Shown one piece after another: positions 8,242 to 15,450 of a stretch of DNA of 64,000 bases (within the stretch, counting starts at the first letter, position 1; each line of letters opens with the position of its first letter). The DNA is from Flavonifractor sp963557075 (lineage in GTDB: Bacteria; Bacillota; Clostridia; Oscillospirales; Oscillospiraceae). The stretch is taken from the NCBI GenBank assembly GCA_963557075.1, contig CAUWDA010000005.1:1-64000 (forward strand). The letters run 5' to 3'. Below the pieces are notes generated by a model. That model was not told where the DNA came from. It saw only the letters and a program-made list of their open reading frames with translations, and did not search any database. A program made the translations under genes and the position numbers.

Positions 8242-9267
8242 ATGAAACTGATCGATACCCGCGATGCGGTGGGCCATGTGCTCTGCCATGATCTGACTCA
8301 GATCATCCGGGGCGTCACCAAGGACGCCCGGTTCCGCAAGGGCCATGTGGTCACTGAGGCGGACATCCCGGTGCTGCTGAGCATGGGCAAGGAGCACCTC
8401 TATGTATGGGAACGCCAGCCCGGCATGCTCCACGAGGATGAGGCCGCTCTGAGGCTCCGGGCCCTGTGCCAGAACGAGCACATGCACGCCACCGCCGTGA
8501 AAGAGGGCAAGGTGGAGCTCATCGCCGACTGCGACGGGCTGTTCCAGGTGGACGTAGCCCGGCTCAATGCCCTCAACGGCGAGGACGAGATCATGATCGC
8601 CACCCGGCACACCAACACCGCCGTCCACAAAGGGGACAAGCTGGCAGGCACCCGCATCATCCCTCTGGTCATTGCCGAGGACAAGCTGAAAGCGGTGGAG
8701 GATCGGGCGGGAAACGGCCCTATCCTCACCCTCACCCCCTGGAAGCTGAAGACCTGCGGCCTCATCACCACCGGCAGCGAGGTGGCAAAGGGTCTGATCG
8801 AGGACACCTTCACCCCCGTCATTGTGGACAAACTGGCCGCCTATGGCATTAAGGTGACGGAGCACTGTCTGCCCGGCGACGATATGGCGGCCATCACCGC
8901 CGCCGCTCTGGACTACAAGGCCAAAGGGGTGGACCTGGTCCTCTGCACCGGCGGCATGAGCGTGGACCCGGATGACAAGACGCCCAGGGCCATCAGGGAT
9001 ACCGGCGCGGATATCGTGTCCTACGGCGCTCCGGTGCTGCCCGGCGCCATGTTCCTGCTGGGTTACTTCGCCGACGGCACGCCCATCCTGGGCCTGCCCG
9101 GCTGCGTCATGTACGCCAAAGCCACCGTGTTTGACTTGGTGCTCCCCCGCATCGCCGCCGGGGTGCCTGTCAGCCGGACCGACCTGAAGGCACTTGGTCA
9201 CGGTGGGCTCTGCCTGAGCTGCCCCGAGTGTCACTATCCCAACTGCCCCTTCGGCAAGGGGGCGTGA
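8242..9267 (+). CDS. Molybdopterin-binding protein with cysteine-rich C-terminus
   Basis: 341 residues, first gene of the Moco operon. The central part is a MoCF/MoeA-type molybdopterin-binding domain: GLITTGSEVAKGLIEDTF, then LVLCTGGMSVDPDDKTPRAI and LPGAMFLLGYF, with LGLPGC near the end. The N-terminal about 160 residues carry paired segments (RDAVGHVLCHDL, RFRKGHVV) also found in MoeA-related proteins. The tail LCLSCPECHYPNCPFGKG has four cysteines that could bind a metal. It overlaps nothing and is two bases upstream of moeA. It may add or hand on Mo or MPT, but the exact step is not known. Confidence 0.82.
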   Translation: MKLIDTRDAVGHVLCHDLTQIIRGVTKDARFRKGHVVTEADIPVLLSMGKEHLYVWERQPGMLHEDEAALRLRALCQNEHMHATAVKEGKVELIADCDGLFQVDVARLNALNGEDEIMIATRHTNTAVHKGDKLAGTRIIPLVIAEDKLKAVEDRAGNGPILTLTPWKLKTCGLITTGSEVAKGLIEDTFTPVIVDKLAAYGIKVTEHCLPGDDMAAITAAALDYKAKGVDLVLCTGGMSVDPDDKTPRAIRDTGADIVSYGAPVLPGAMFLLGYFADGTPILGLPGCVMYAKATVFDLVLPRIAAGVPVSRTDLKALGHGGLCLSCPECHYPNCPFGKGA

Positions 9268-9269
9268 CC

Positions 9270-10466
9270 ATGTGCACCGCTCTCTCTCTGGAAAAGGCCC
9301 TCTCTCTCATGAGCGGCGGGCTGTCCCCCCTGGAGCCGGAGCAGCTGCCCGTTATGCGGGCACTGGGCCGCACTTTGGCGGCCGACGTTGCTGCGCCTAT
9401 GGATCAGCCGCCCTTTGACCGCTCCCCCCTGGACGGCTACGCCCTCCGCGCCGCCGACATCGCCGGGGCGGACCGGGAACATCCCATCCGTCTGCCTGTG
9501 GTGGATACGCTCTATGCGGGGGACGCCCCCCGGCGTCCCCTGGGCCCCGGACAGGCCATCCGCATCATGACGGGGGCCATGCTGCCGGAGGGCTGCGACT
9601 GCGTGCTCCGGCAGGAGGACACCGACCGGGGCGACCCGGTTGCCGTCTACGCCGCTCTCCCTTCCTATAAAAACTACATCCATCGGGGGGAGGACTACCG
9701 GGCGGGCAGCCTGCTGCTGAACGCGGGCGCCCGGCTGGACGCCGCTGCCCTTGGGGTGCTGGCCGGCGCCGGCATCACAGAAGTGCCGGTGTGCCGCCGT
9801 CCCCGAGTCGGGGTGCTCACCACCGGGGACGAGGTGGTGGAGGCCGGGCAGCCCCTGCCGCCGGGGAAGATCTACGGCTCCAACCAGGTCCTGCTCCTGG
9901 CCCGGCTGGCGGAGCTGGGCATTTCCGCCGCCGGCCGACACGCCGCCGACTCCCCCGCCGCTGTGGCGGAGGCCATGGCAGAGCTGCTGGCTGACTGCGA
10001 CCTGCTCATCACCACCGGCGGCGTATCGGTGGGGGACAAGGACATCTTTCACCAGGCGCTCCCCCTGCTGGGGGCGGAGCGGGTGTTCTGGAAGGTAAAT
10101 TTGAAGCCGGGCACCCCGGCCATGTTCTCCCGGTATGGCGGCAAACCCATCCTCTCCCTGTCCGGCAACCCCTTTGCCGCCTTTACCACCTTTGAACTGC
10201 TGGCCCGGCCCCTGCTGGCCGCTCTCTCCGGGGAGCCCCACCTGCTCCCCCAACAGCGGCAGGCCCTTTTGACCACCCGGTACGGCAAGCCCAGTCCCCG
10301 GCGCCGCTTTCTCCGGGGCAGATATGAGGAGGGGCGGGTAGAACTGCCCGAAGGCCACTCCTCCGGTCAGCTGGCCTCCCTGCTGGGGTGCAACTGTCTG
10401 GTGGAGCTGCCGGCGGGCTCACCTCCGGCGGAAGCCGGACAGACCGTACAGGTCTGGCTGCTGTAA
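9270..10466 (+). CDS. moeA: Molybdopterin molybdenumtransferase MoeA
   Basis: 398 residues, the normal MoeA length. MoeA inserts molybdate into adenylylated molybdopterin. The N-terminal part has FDRSPLDGYALRAADI, the signature around the catalytic loop; PGQAIRIMTGAMLPEGCDCV follows; the MPT-binding domain has RVGVLTTGDEVVE, IYGSNQ and LLITTGGVSVGDKD; and LSLSGNPFAAFTTFE precedes the C-terminal beta domain. The ATG at 9270 is two bases after the previous stop codon; an in-frame start 14 codons upstream would overlap that gene without added homology. Confidence 0.95.
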   Translation: MCTALSLEKALSLMSGGLSPLEPEQLPVMRALGRTLAADVAAPMDQPPFDRSPLDGYALRAADIAGADREHPIRLPVVDTLYAGDAPRRPLGPGQAIRIMTGAMLPEGCDCVLRQEDTDRGDPVAVYAALPSYKNYIHRGEDYRAGSLLLNAGARLDAAALGVLAGAGITEVPVCRRPRVGVLTTGDEVVEAGQPLPPGKIYGSNQVLLLARLAELGISAAGRHAADSPAAVAEAMAELLADCDLLITTGGVSVGDKDIFHQALPLLGAERVFWKVNLKPGTPAMFSRYGGKPILSLSGNPFAAFTTFELLARPLLAALSGEPHLLPQQRQALLTTRYGKPSPRRRFLRGRYEEGRVELPEGHSSGQLASLLGCNCLVELPAGSPPAEAGQTVQVWLL

Positions 10467-10475
10467 TGGATACAC

Positions 10476-10537
10476 GGGCGACCGTACAGGCCGCCCCTAC
10501 AAAACGGACGCCGCAGGGGCGGCCTTTACGGCCGCCC
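10476..10537. repeat. Palindromic intergenic repeat, moeA-moaC
   Basis: Two 23-bp arms (10476-10498 and 10515-10537) are inverted copies with two mismatches, and each arm is itself partly palindromic. The left arm ends CCGCCCCTAC. A related single-arm copy ending GCGCCCCTAC lies upstream of modB (14704-14725), which suggests a dispersed palindrome family. Confidence 0.65.
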
Positions 10538-10558
10538 GCCGTCCAATCGGAGGTTCTC

Positions 10559-11038
10559 ATGGAACGAGCGTTCAATCATTTTGATGAAGCCGGCAACGCC
10601 GTCATGGTGGATGTGACCGGCAAAGAGCCCACCTTCCGCACCGCGGTAGCCGAGGGCAAGATCTTCGTCACCCGCCCCATTCTGGATGCCATCGCCGGGC
10701 GCACCGCCGCCAAGGGCGACGTGCTGGGTGTGGCCCGGGTGGCGGGTATCATGGCCGCCAAGCGCACCTCTGAGCTCATCCCCCTGTGCCACCCCCTGCT
10801 GCTCAGCCATCTGTCCGTGGAGTTTGAGATCCTGGAAGACGAATGCGCCGTCCGGGCAGAGTGTAGCGTCAAGCTCTCCGGCAAGACGGGCGTGGAGATG
10901 GAGGCCCTCACCGGCGTCTCCGTGGCCCTGCTCACCGTCTACGACATGTGCAAGGCGCTGGACAAAGGGATGGAGCTGGGAGAGATCCATCTGGTCCACA
11001 AGGAGGGCGGCAAGTCGGGGGTGTACGACCGTGAATGA
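10559..11038 (+). CDS. moaC: Cyclic pyranopterin monophosphate synthase MoaC
   Basis: 159 residues, the usual MoaC length. MoaC converts the MoaA product to cyclic pyranopterin monophosphate. Signatures: MVDVTGKEPTFRTAVAEG at the start, ELIPLCHPLLLSHLSV containing the catalytic region, SGKTGVEMEALTGVSVALLTVYDMCKA and HKEGGKSG. The ATG at 10559 has GGAGG six bases upstream; longer in-frame starts run back into the palindromic repeat. Its last eight bases overlap mobB. Confidence 0.95.
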   Translation: MERAFNHFDEAGNAVMVDVTGKEPTFRTAVAEGKIFVTRPILDAIAGRTAAKGDVLGVARVAGIMAAKRTSELIPLCHPLLLSHLSVEFEILEDECAVRAECSVKLSGKTGVEMEALTGVSVALLTVYDMCKALDKGMELGEIHLVHKEGGKSGVYDRE

Positions 11039-11534
11039 ACCTCTTGTGGTGGCGGTATCCGGGGTAAAAAACTCCGGGAAAACCACCCTCATTGAATCGG
11101 TCCTTCCCCTGCTGAAAGACGCCGGGCTGAACGTGGCGGTGGTCAAGCATGACGGCCACTCCTTCGACCCCGACCCGCCGGGGACCGATACCGGACGCTT
11201 TATGGCGGCGGGAGCGGCAGGCACCGCCATCTTTGACGGCGAGAAGTTCAAGGTGGTACGCCGTCTGCCGGTGACGGCCGAGTTTCTCATCGCCCAGTTT
11301 CCCGAGGCAGATCTGATCCTGCTGGAGGGCTTTAAGTATACCGCCTGGCCCAAGCTGGAGGTCGTGCGGGCGGGGAACTCGGCGGGCCCTGTGTGCGACC
11401 CGGCCAGCCTGCTGGCCCTGGTCACCGACCTGCCGCTGACCCTCCCCGGCGTACCGGCGCTGCCGCTGAACGAGCCGGATGCCGTGGCCCGGTTCCTGCT
11501 CCACCTCGCAAAGGAGGGCATTTCCCATGTATGA
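11031..11534 (+). CDS. mobB: Molybdopterin-guanine dinucleotide biosynthesis protein MobB
   Basis: 167 residues. A P-loop NTPase: AVSGVKNSGKTTLIESV is the Walker A, followed by VAVVKHDGHSFDPDPPGTDT, the MobB signature, and DLILLEGFKYTAWPKLEVVR. MobB binds GTP and assists MobA in making MGD. The GTG start at 11031 overlaps the moaC stop, with GGAGGG about 25 bases before and GTCGGGGG closer by, so translational coupling is likely. The gene runs into moaA by eight bases. No mobA is present in the window. Confidence 0.9.
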   Translation: MNEPLVVAVSGVKNSGKTTLIESVLPLLKDAGLNVAVVKHDGHSFDPDPPGTDTGRFMAAGAAGTAIFDGEKFKVVRRLPVTAEFLIAQFPEADLILLEGFKYTAWPKLEVVRAGNSAGPVCDPASLLALVTDLPLTLPGVPALPLNEPDAVARFLLHLAKEGISHV

Positions 11535-12501
11535 TCGATATGGCCGCAACATCCGCTATCTGCGGGTATCCATCACCGACCGGTGCAACCTGCGCTGCCG
11601 CTACTGCATGCCCGAGGAGGGCGTGGAGTGGGTGGACCACAGCGACGTCCTCTCCTACGAGCAGATCGTACGTCTGGTGCGTCTGGCCGCCGGGCTGGGG
11701 GTGGAGAAGGTGCGGCTCACCGGCGGCGAGCCCCTGGTACGCAGGGGACTGGCCGGGCTGGTACAGGATCTGAAGGCCATCGACGGCATCCGCACCGTCA
11801 CCCTCACCACCAACGGCGTGCTGCTGGCCGAGCAGCTGCCCGCACTGCGGAAGGCCGGGCTGGACGGGGTCAACCTCAGCCTGGACACCCTGGACCGGGC
11901 CCAGTTTGCCTCTCTCACCCGGCGGGACGAGCTGCCCCGGGCCCTGGAGGGACTGGAGGCCGCACTGGCCGCGCCGGGGCTCTCCGTCAAGATCAACTGC
12001 ATCCCCTCCGGAGGCAATGACAGCCAGCTGGTCCCCCTGGCCGCCCTGGCCAGGGACCGGGATCTGAGCGTCCGCTTCATTGAGCTGATGCCCATCGGGC
12101 TGGGGGACTCCCTGACCCGCCGCACCGAGGAGGAGGTGCTCTCCCGGCTGGAGGAGGCCTTCGGCCCCGCCATTCCCTGCCCCACCGACGACCTGGGCGG
12201 ACCCAGCCGAAACGTCACCTTCAACGGCTTTCAGGGCAGGGTGGGGTTTATCAGCGCGGTATCCCACCAGTTCTGCCGGAGCTGCAACCGGGTGCGGCTC
12301 ACCGCCACCGGCTTTCTGAAAACCTGTCTGCAATACGACCACGGGGCGGATCTGAAGGCCCTGCTGGACGCCGGCGCGGACGACGACACCCTGCGCGCGG
12401 CCATGGAACAGGCCATCGCGCACAAGCCTGCCAGCCACCACTTCGGCGGCCGGCGGGAGGCGGCGGACGAGCGCCGCAACATGAATCAGATCGGAGGATA
12501 A
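11527..12501 (+). CDS. moaA: GTP 3',8-cyclase MoaA
   Basis: 324 residues. A radical-SAM enzyme that makes 3',8-cyclo-7,8-dihydro-GTP, the first step of Moco synthesis. The N-terminal CNLRCRYCMPEEG carries the CxxxCxxC iron-sulfur motif, KVRLTGGEPLVRRG is the GGEP SAM loop, and FCRSCNRVRLTATGFLKTC provides the second cluster cysteines. The chain ends in GG, as needed for MoaA function. The ATG at 11527 has AAGGAGGG nine bases upstream and overlaps the mobB end. Confidence 0.95.
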   Translation: MYDRYGRNIRYLRVSITDRCNLRCRYCMPEEGVEWVDHSDVLSYEQIVRLVRLAAGLGVEKVRLTGGEPLVRRGLAGLVQDLKAIDGIRTVTLTTNGVLLAEQLPALRKAGLDGVNLSLDTLDRAQFASLTRRDELPRALEGLEAALAAPGLSVKINCIPSGGNDSQLVPLAALARDRDLSVRFIELMPIGLGDSLTRRTEEEVLSRLEEAFGPAIPCPTDDLGGPSRNVTFNGFQGRVGFISAVSHQFCRSCNRVRLTATGFLKTCLQYDHGADLKALLDAGADDDTLRAAMEQAIAHKPASHHFGGRREAADERRNMNQIGG

Positions 12502-12505
12502 GACC

Positions 12506-12943
12506 ATGGGTAAAGTGATCGCTGTCTGCGTCAGTGAGCAGAAGGGCACCCAGAAAAAGAATGTGGGTTCCGCCCAATTCGTTGAGGATTGGGGCATCCA
12601 GGGGGATGCCCACGCGGGCAAATGGCACCGGCAGGTGTCCCTGCTGTCCCACGAGCAGGTGGAGGCCTTCCGGGCCAAAGGCGCCGTAGTAGACGACGGA
12701 GCCTTTGGTGAGAACCTGGTGGTGGAGGGCTACGACTTCAAGACCCTGCCCATCGGCACCAAATTCCGGTGCGGCGACGTGGTACTGGAGCTGACCCAGG
12801 TGGGCAAGCAGTGCCACGCCCACTGCGAGATCTACAAGGTCATGGGGGACTGCATCATGCCCCGGGAGGGGGTATTTACCAGGGTGCTCCACGGGGGCGC
12901 CATCTCGGTGGGGGACGAGCTCACCATTGTGGAGGAGGGTTGA
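12506..12943 (+). CDS. MOSC domain protein
   Basis: 145 residues, a stand-alone MOSC domain. Typical features are VEDWGIQGDAHAGKWHRQVSLLS, GAFGENLVVEG and the cysteine in KQCHAHCEIYKVMGDCIMPREGVFTRV. MOSC domains accept or pass on sulfur for the molybdenum site of Moco or handle Moco itself. Start four bases after the moaA stop, with GGAGG eight bases upstream. In operons of this kind it sits with mogA, as here; its biochemical role is not demonstrated. Confidence 0.88.
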   Translation: MGKVIAVCVSEQKGTQKKNVGSAQFVEDWGIQGDAHAGKWHRQVSLLSHEQVEAFRAKGAVVDDGAFGENLVVEGYDFKTLPIGTKFRCGDVVLELTQVGKQCHAHCEIYKVMGDCIMPREGVFTRVLHGGAISVGDELTIVEEG

Positions 12944-12945
12944 AG

Positions 12946-13431
12946 ATGCGGGCAGCCATTCTCACCCTCAGCGACTCGGGCTACGCCGGACAGCGGGAGG
13001 ACAAAAGCGGACCGGTGATCCGGGAAATGGTAGAGGCGGCAGGCTATGAGGTGGTTCACGCCGCCCTGCTGCCCGACGGCATGGAGCCGCTGGCCACTGA
13101 GCTGAAGCGGCTGTGCGACAATGACCTGGCCGACTTGGTGCTCACCACCGGCGGCACCGGCTTCTCTCCCAGCGACCTGACCCCGGAAGCCACCCTGTCG
13201 GTGACCGAGCGCCCCGCCCCCGGCATTGCCGAGGCCATGCGGTGGCAGTCCCTCCAGATCACACCCCGCGCCATGCTGAGCCGGGCGGCCGCGGGCATCC
13301 GCAGACAGACGCTCATCGTCAACCTGCCCGGCAGCCCCAAGGCGGTGCGGGAATGCCTGGAGTTCATTCTCCCCGCGCTGGGCCACGGCCTGGAGATTTT
13401 AAGGGGGACTACGGGCAACTGCGCCAGATAA
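12946..13431 (+). CDS. mog: Molybdopterin adenylyltransferase (MogA/MoaB family)
   Basis: 161 residues. The family adenylylates molybdopterin before Mo insertion. Evidence: AAILTLSDSGYAGQREDKSGP, LVLTTGGTGFSPSDLTPEAT (the MPT-binding GGTG loop with the D/TPE motif) and LPGSPKAVRECLEFILPALGHGL near the end. ATG at 12946, two bases after the MOSC stop, with GGAGG upstream inside the previous gene. MogA and MoaB are not separable by eye. Confidence 0.92.
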   Translation: MRAAILTLSDSGYAGQREDKSGPVIREMVEAAGYEVVHAALLPDGMEPLATELKRLCDNDLADLVLTTGGTGFSPSDLTPEATLSVTERPAPGIAEAMRWQSLQITPRAMLSRAAAGIRRQTLIVNLPGSPKAVRECLEFILPALGHGLEILRGTTGNCAR

Positions 13432-13494
13432 CTTTGATTCTGACCCCAGACTTTGGTGGTTTAGAACAATTTAAACAGAGAAAGGAAGATCAGA

Positions 13495-13707
13495 ATGAAA
13501 CTCAGCGCACGCAATCAATTTAAGGGTACAGTGGTATCCATTCAGGAGGGAGCCGTTAACGGTATTGTTAAGATCGATATCGGTGGCGGCAACGTCATCA
13601 CCTCCACCATCTCCATGGCCTCCATTCGGGAACTGGGCCTGAAGGTAGGCGGCACTGCCTACGCCGTCATCAAGGCTACTTCCGTCATGGTGGCTGTGGA
13701 CGAGTGA
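13495..13707 (+). CDS. mop: Mop-type molybdate-binding protein (TOBE domain)
   Basis: 70 residues, one complete Mop/TOBE domain: MKLSARNQFKGTV, then GAVNGIVKIDIGGGNVITSTI, SIRELGLKVGGTAYAVIKAT and SVMVA. Small Mop proteins form hexamers that bind molybdate or tungstate oxyanions inside the cell. ATG follows AAAGGAAG. It stands 63 bp after mogA and just before the second Moco-type leader and modA, so it fits a Mo storage or buffering role. Confidence 0.93.
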   Translation: MKLSARNQFKGTVVSIQEGAVNGIVKIDIGGGNVITSTISMASIRELGLKVGGTAYAVIKATSVMVAVDE

Positions 13708-13721
13708 CCCTTGTCTCATCA

Positions 13722-13815
13722 CTTCGAGCCTGTATCGCCTAAAACGGCAAACTCCGTCATGGCGGCGGGCCGGGGCGCCCCTGGAAACGGGGCCGCCTAC
13801 CACTTTGTAAAGGAG
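13722..13815 (+). ncRNA. Short-form Moco-like riboswitch ahead of modA
   Basis: The mop-modA gap repeats the core of the leader at 8060: CTTCGAGC (13722-13729), GCCTAAAACGGC (13737-13748), and a GGCGG/CCGCC stem (13761-13765/13793-13797) with an inner stem closed by GAAA (13784-13787). Unlike the first copy it lacks the small hairpin inside the GCC/GGC arm. CTTC can pair with GGAG (13812-13815), which is the modA Shine-Dalgarno, so ligand binding could block translation. No terminator follows. Moco RNAs lacking one stem have been proposed to sense tungsten cofactor; here that is inference. Confidence 0.6.
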
Positions 13816-13823
13816 AATGCAGC

Positions 13824-14684
13824 ATGAAAAAACTCGTATCCCTGATCCTGTCCCTGACACTGGCGCTGTCCCTGGCCGCCTGCGGCGGCGATCCCGGCGC
13901 CGCCAACAGTCCCGCCCAGAACAGCGGGACCCCTGCTCAGGAAGAAACCGTAGACGTGGTCGTCTTTGCCGCCGCGTCCATGGAGGCCACGCTCACCCAG
14001 ATCGCCCAGCAGTACAAGGAGACCGCCCCCAACGTCAACCTGATCTTCACCTTTGACTCCTCCGGCACCCTGCGCACCCAGATCCAGGAGGGGGCGGTGT
14101 GCGACCTGTTCATCTCCGCCGCCCAGAAGCAGATGAACCAGCTGGACGCCGCCGACACCACCGGCGCCAATGCCGACGGCCACGACTTCGTTCTGTCGGA
14201 CTCCCGCATCGACCTGGTGGAGAACAAGGTGGTGCTGGCGGTGCCCGACGACAACCCCAAGGATATCCAGTCCTTTGCCGACCTGGCTGCCGACAAGCTG
14301 GAGCTGCTCTGCCTGGGCAACGACGACGTGCCTGTGGGGGCCTACTCCATCCAGATCCTGGAGAGCCTGGGCATCGACATCGCCGCGCTGGAAGGGGACG
14401 GCAAGGTGACCTACGCCTCCAATGTGTCTGAGGTCGCCAATCAGGTGAAGGAGGGGGCGGTGGACTGCGGCATCATCTACGCCACCGACGCCTTTACCTA
14501 TGCGCTCACCGTAGTGGATCAGGCCGCCGCTGATATGTGCAGCCAGGTCATCTACCCCGCCGCCGTTATGAAATGCGGCGGCAGCGAGGCCAGCCAGGCC
14601 GCGGCTCAGGATTTTCTGGACTATCTGCACACCGATGAGTCCGCCATCTCCATCCTGGAGGGCGTGGGCTTCACTGTTCTATAA
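13824..14684 (+). CDS. modA: Molybdate ABC transporter, substrate-binding lipoprotein
   Basis: 286 residues. A lipoprotein signal with lipobox LSLAAC precedes a low-complexity linker and a ModA domain. Family marks: VVFAAASMEATLTQIAQQY, FTFDSSGTLRTQIQEGAVCDLFISA, NKVVLAVP and GAVDCGIIYATDAFTY. It captures molybdate or tungstate outside the cell for ModBC. ATG at 13824 has AGGAG eight bases upstream, and that site can be paired in the riboswitch-like leader. TupA-type tungstate binding cannot be excluded by eye. Confidence 0.92.
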   Translation: MKKLVSLILSLTLALSLAACGGDPGAANSPAQNSGTPAQEETVDVVVFAAASMEATLTQIAQQYKETAPNVNLIFTFDSSGTLRTQIQEGAVCDLFISAAQKQMNQLDAADTTGANADGHDFVLSDSRIDLVENKVVLAVPDDNPKDIQSFADLAADKLELLCLGNDDVPVGAYSIQILESLGIDIAALEGDGKVTYASNVSEVANQVKEGAVDCGIIYATDAFTYALTVVDQAAADMCSQVIYPAAVMKCGGSEASQAAAQDFLDYLHTDESAISILEGVGFTVL

Positions 14685-14703
14685 GCGCCACCCTGTTTTA
14701 TAA

Positions 14704-14725
14704 GGGCGCGCGGTGCGCGCCCCTA
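14704..14725. repeat. Palindromic repeat copy upstream of modB
   Basis: GGGCGCGCGGTGCGCGCCCC is a self-complementary stem followed by TAC. It resembles the arms of the repeat at 10476-10537, sharing the GCCCCTAC end. Confidence 0.5.
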
Positions 14726-14751
14726 CCCTGGACACAGGACGGTGAATTTAC

Positions 14752-15450
14752 TTGGACCTTTATCCTCTTTTTAACTCCCTGCGCATCGCCGCCATTTCCA
14801 CCGCCATCATCTTCTTTCTGGGGATCGCCGCCGCCTACTATGTGGCTAAGCTGCCCCGGCTGGTAAAGGGCGTGCTGGATGTGGTGCTCACCCTTCCGCT
14901 GGTCCTCCCGCCCACCGTGGTGGGCTACTTCCTGCTGCGGCTGCTGGGGCCAAAGCGGGTATTGGGCCTGTGGTTTCTGGAGGCGTTTGACCTGCGGCTG
15001 ACCATGGTGTGGTACTCCGCCATCTTCGCCTCGACGGTGGTGGCCTTTCCGCTGATGTACCGCACCGCCCGGGGCGCCTTTGAATCCTTTGACAAGACAC
15101 TGGCCCAGGCGGGGCGCACGCTGGGCAGATCCAACACCTGGATCTTCTGGCGGGTCATGATGCCCTGCTGCAAACAGGGTATCATCGCGGGCACCGTACT
15201 GGCCTTTGCCCGGGCCCTGGGTGAATATGGCGCCACCGCCATGATCGCCGGATTTACCCCCGGCAAGACCGCCACCATTTCTACCACGGTATACCAGCTG
15301 TGGCGCACCGGGGACGACGCCGGGGCCATGCGGTGGGTGCTCATCAATCTGGTTATTTCCACTGTGGTCCTGTTGACCGTCAATATGTTGGAGAAAAAGG
15401 ACCGCCGGCCTCGCCGTCAGGCGGCGGCTGTCTCCGGGGAGGTGGAGTGA
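14752..15450 (+). CDS. modB: Molybdate ABC transporter permease
   Basis: 232 residues with about five membrane segments. Marks include the first membrane segment with IAAISTAIIFFLGIAAAYYVA, then LPLVLPPTVVGYFLLRLLG, and the permease EAA loop ARTLGRSNTWIFWRVMMPCC with ARALGEYGATAMIAG. It forms the channel for ModA-delivered molybdate. The best start is TTG at 14752, weakly preceded by GGAC/GGTGA; no ATG fits the family N-terminus. It ends in ATGA, overlapping modC. Confidence 0.92.
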   Translation: MDLYPLFNSLRIAAISTAIIFFLGIAAAYYVAKLPRLVKGVLDVVLTLPLVLPPTVVGYFLLRLLGPKRVLGLWFLEAFDLRLTMVWYSAIFASTVVAFPLMYRTARGAFESFDKTLAQAGRTLGRSNTWIFWRVMMPCCKQGIIAGTVLAFARALGEYGATAMIAGFTPGKTATISTTVYQLWRTGDDAGAMRWVLINLVISTVVLLTVNMLEKKDRRPRRQAAAVSGEVE

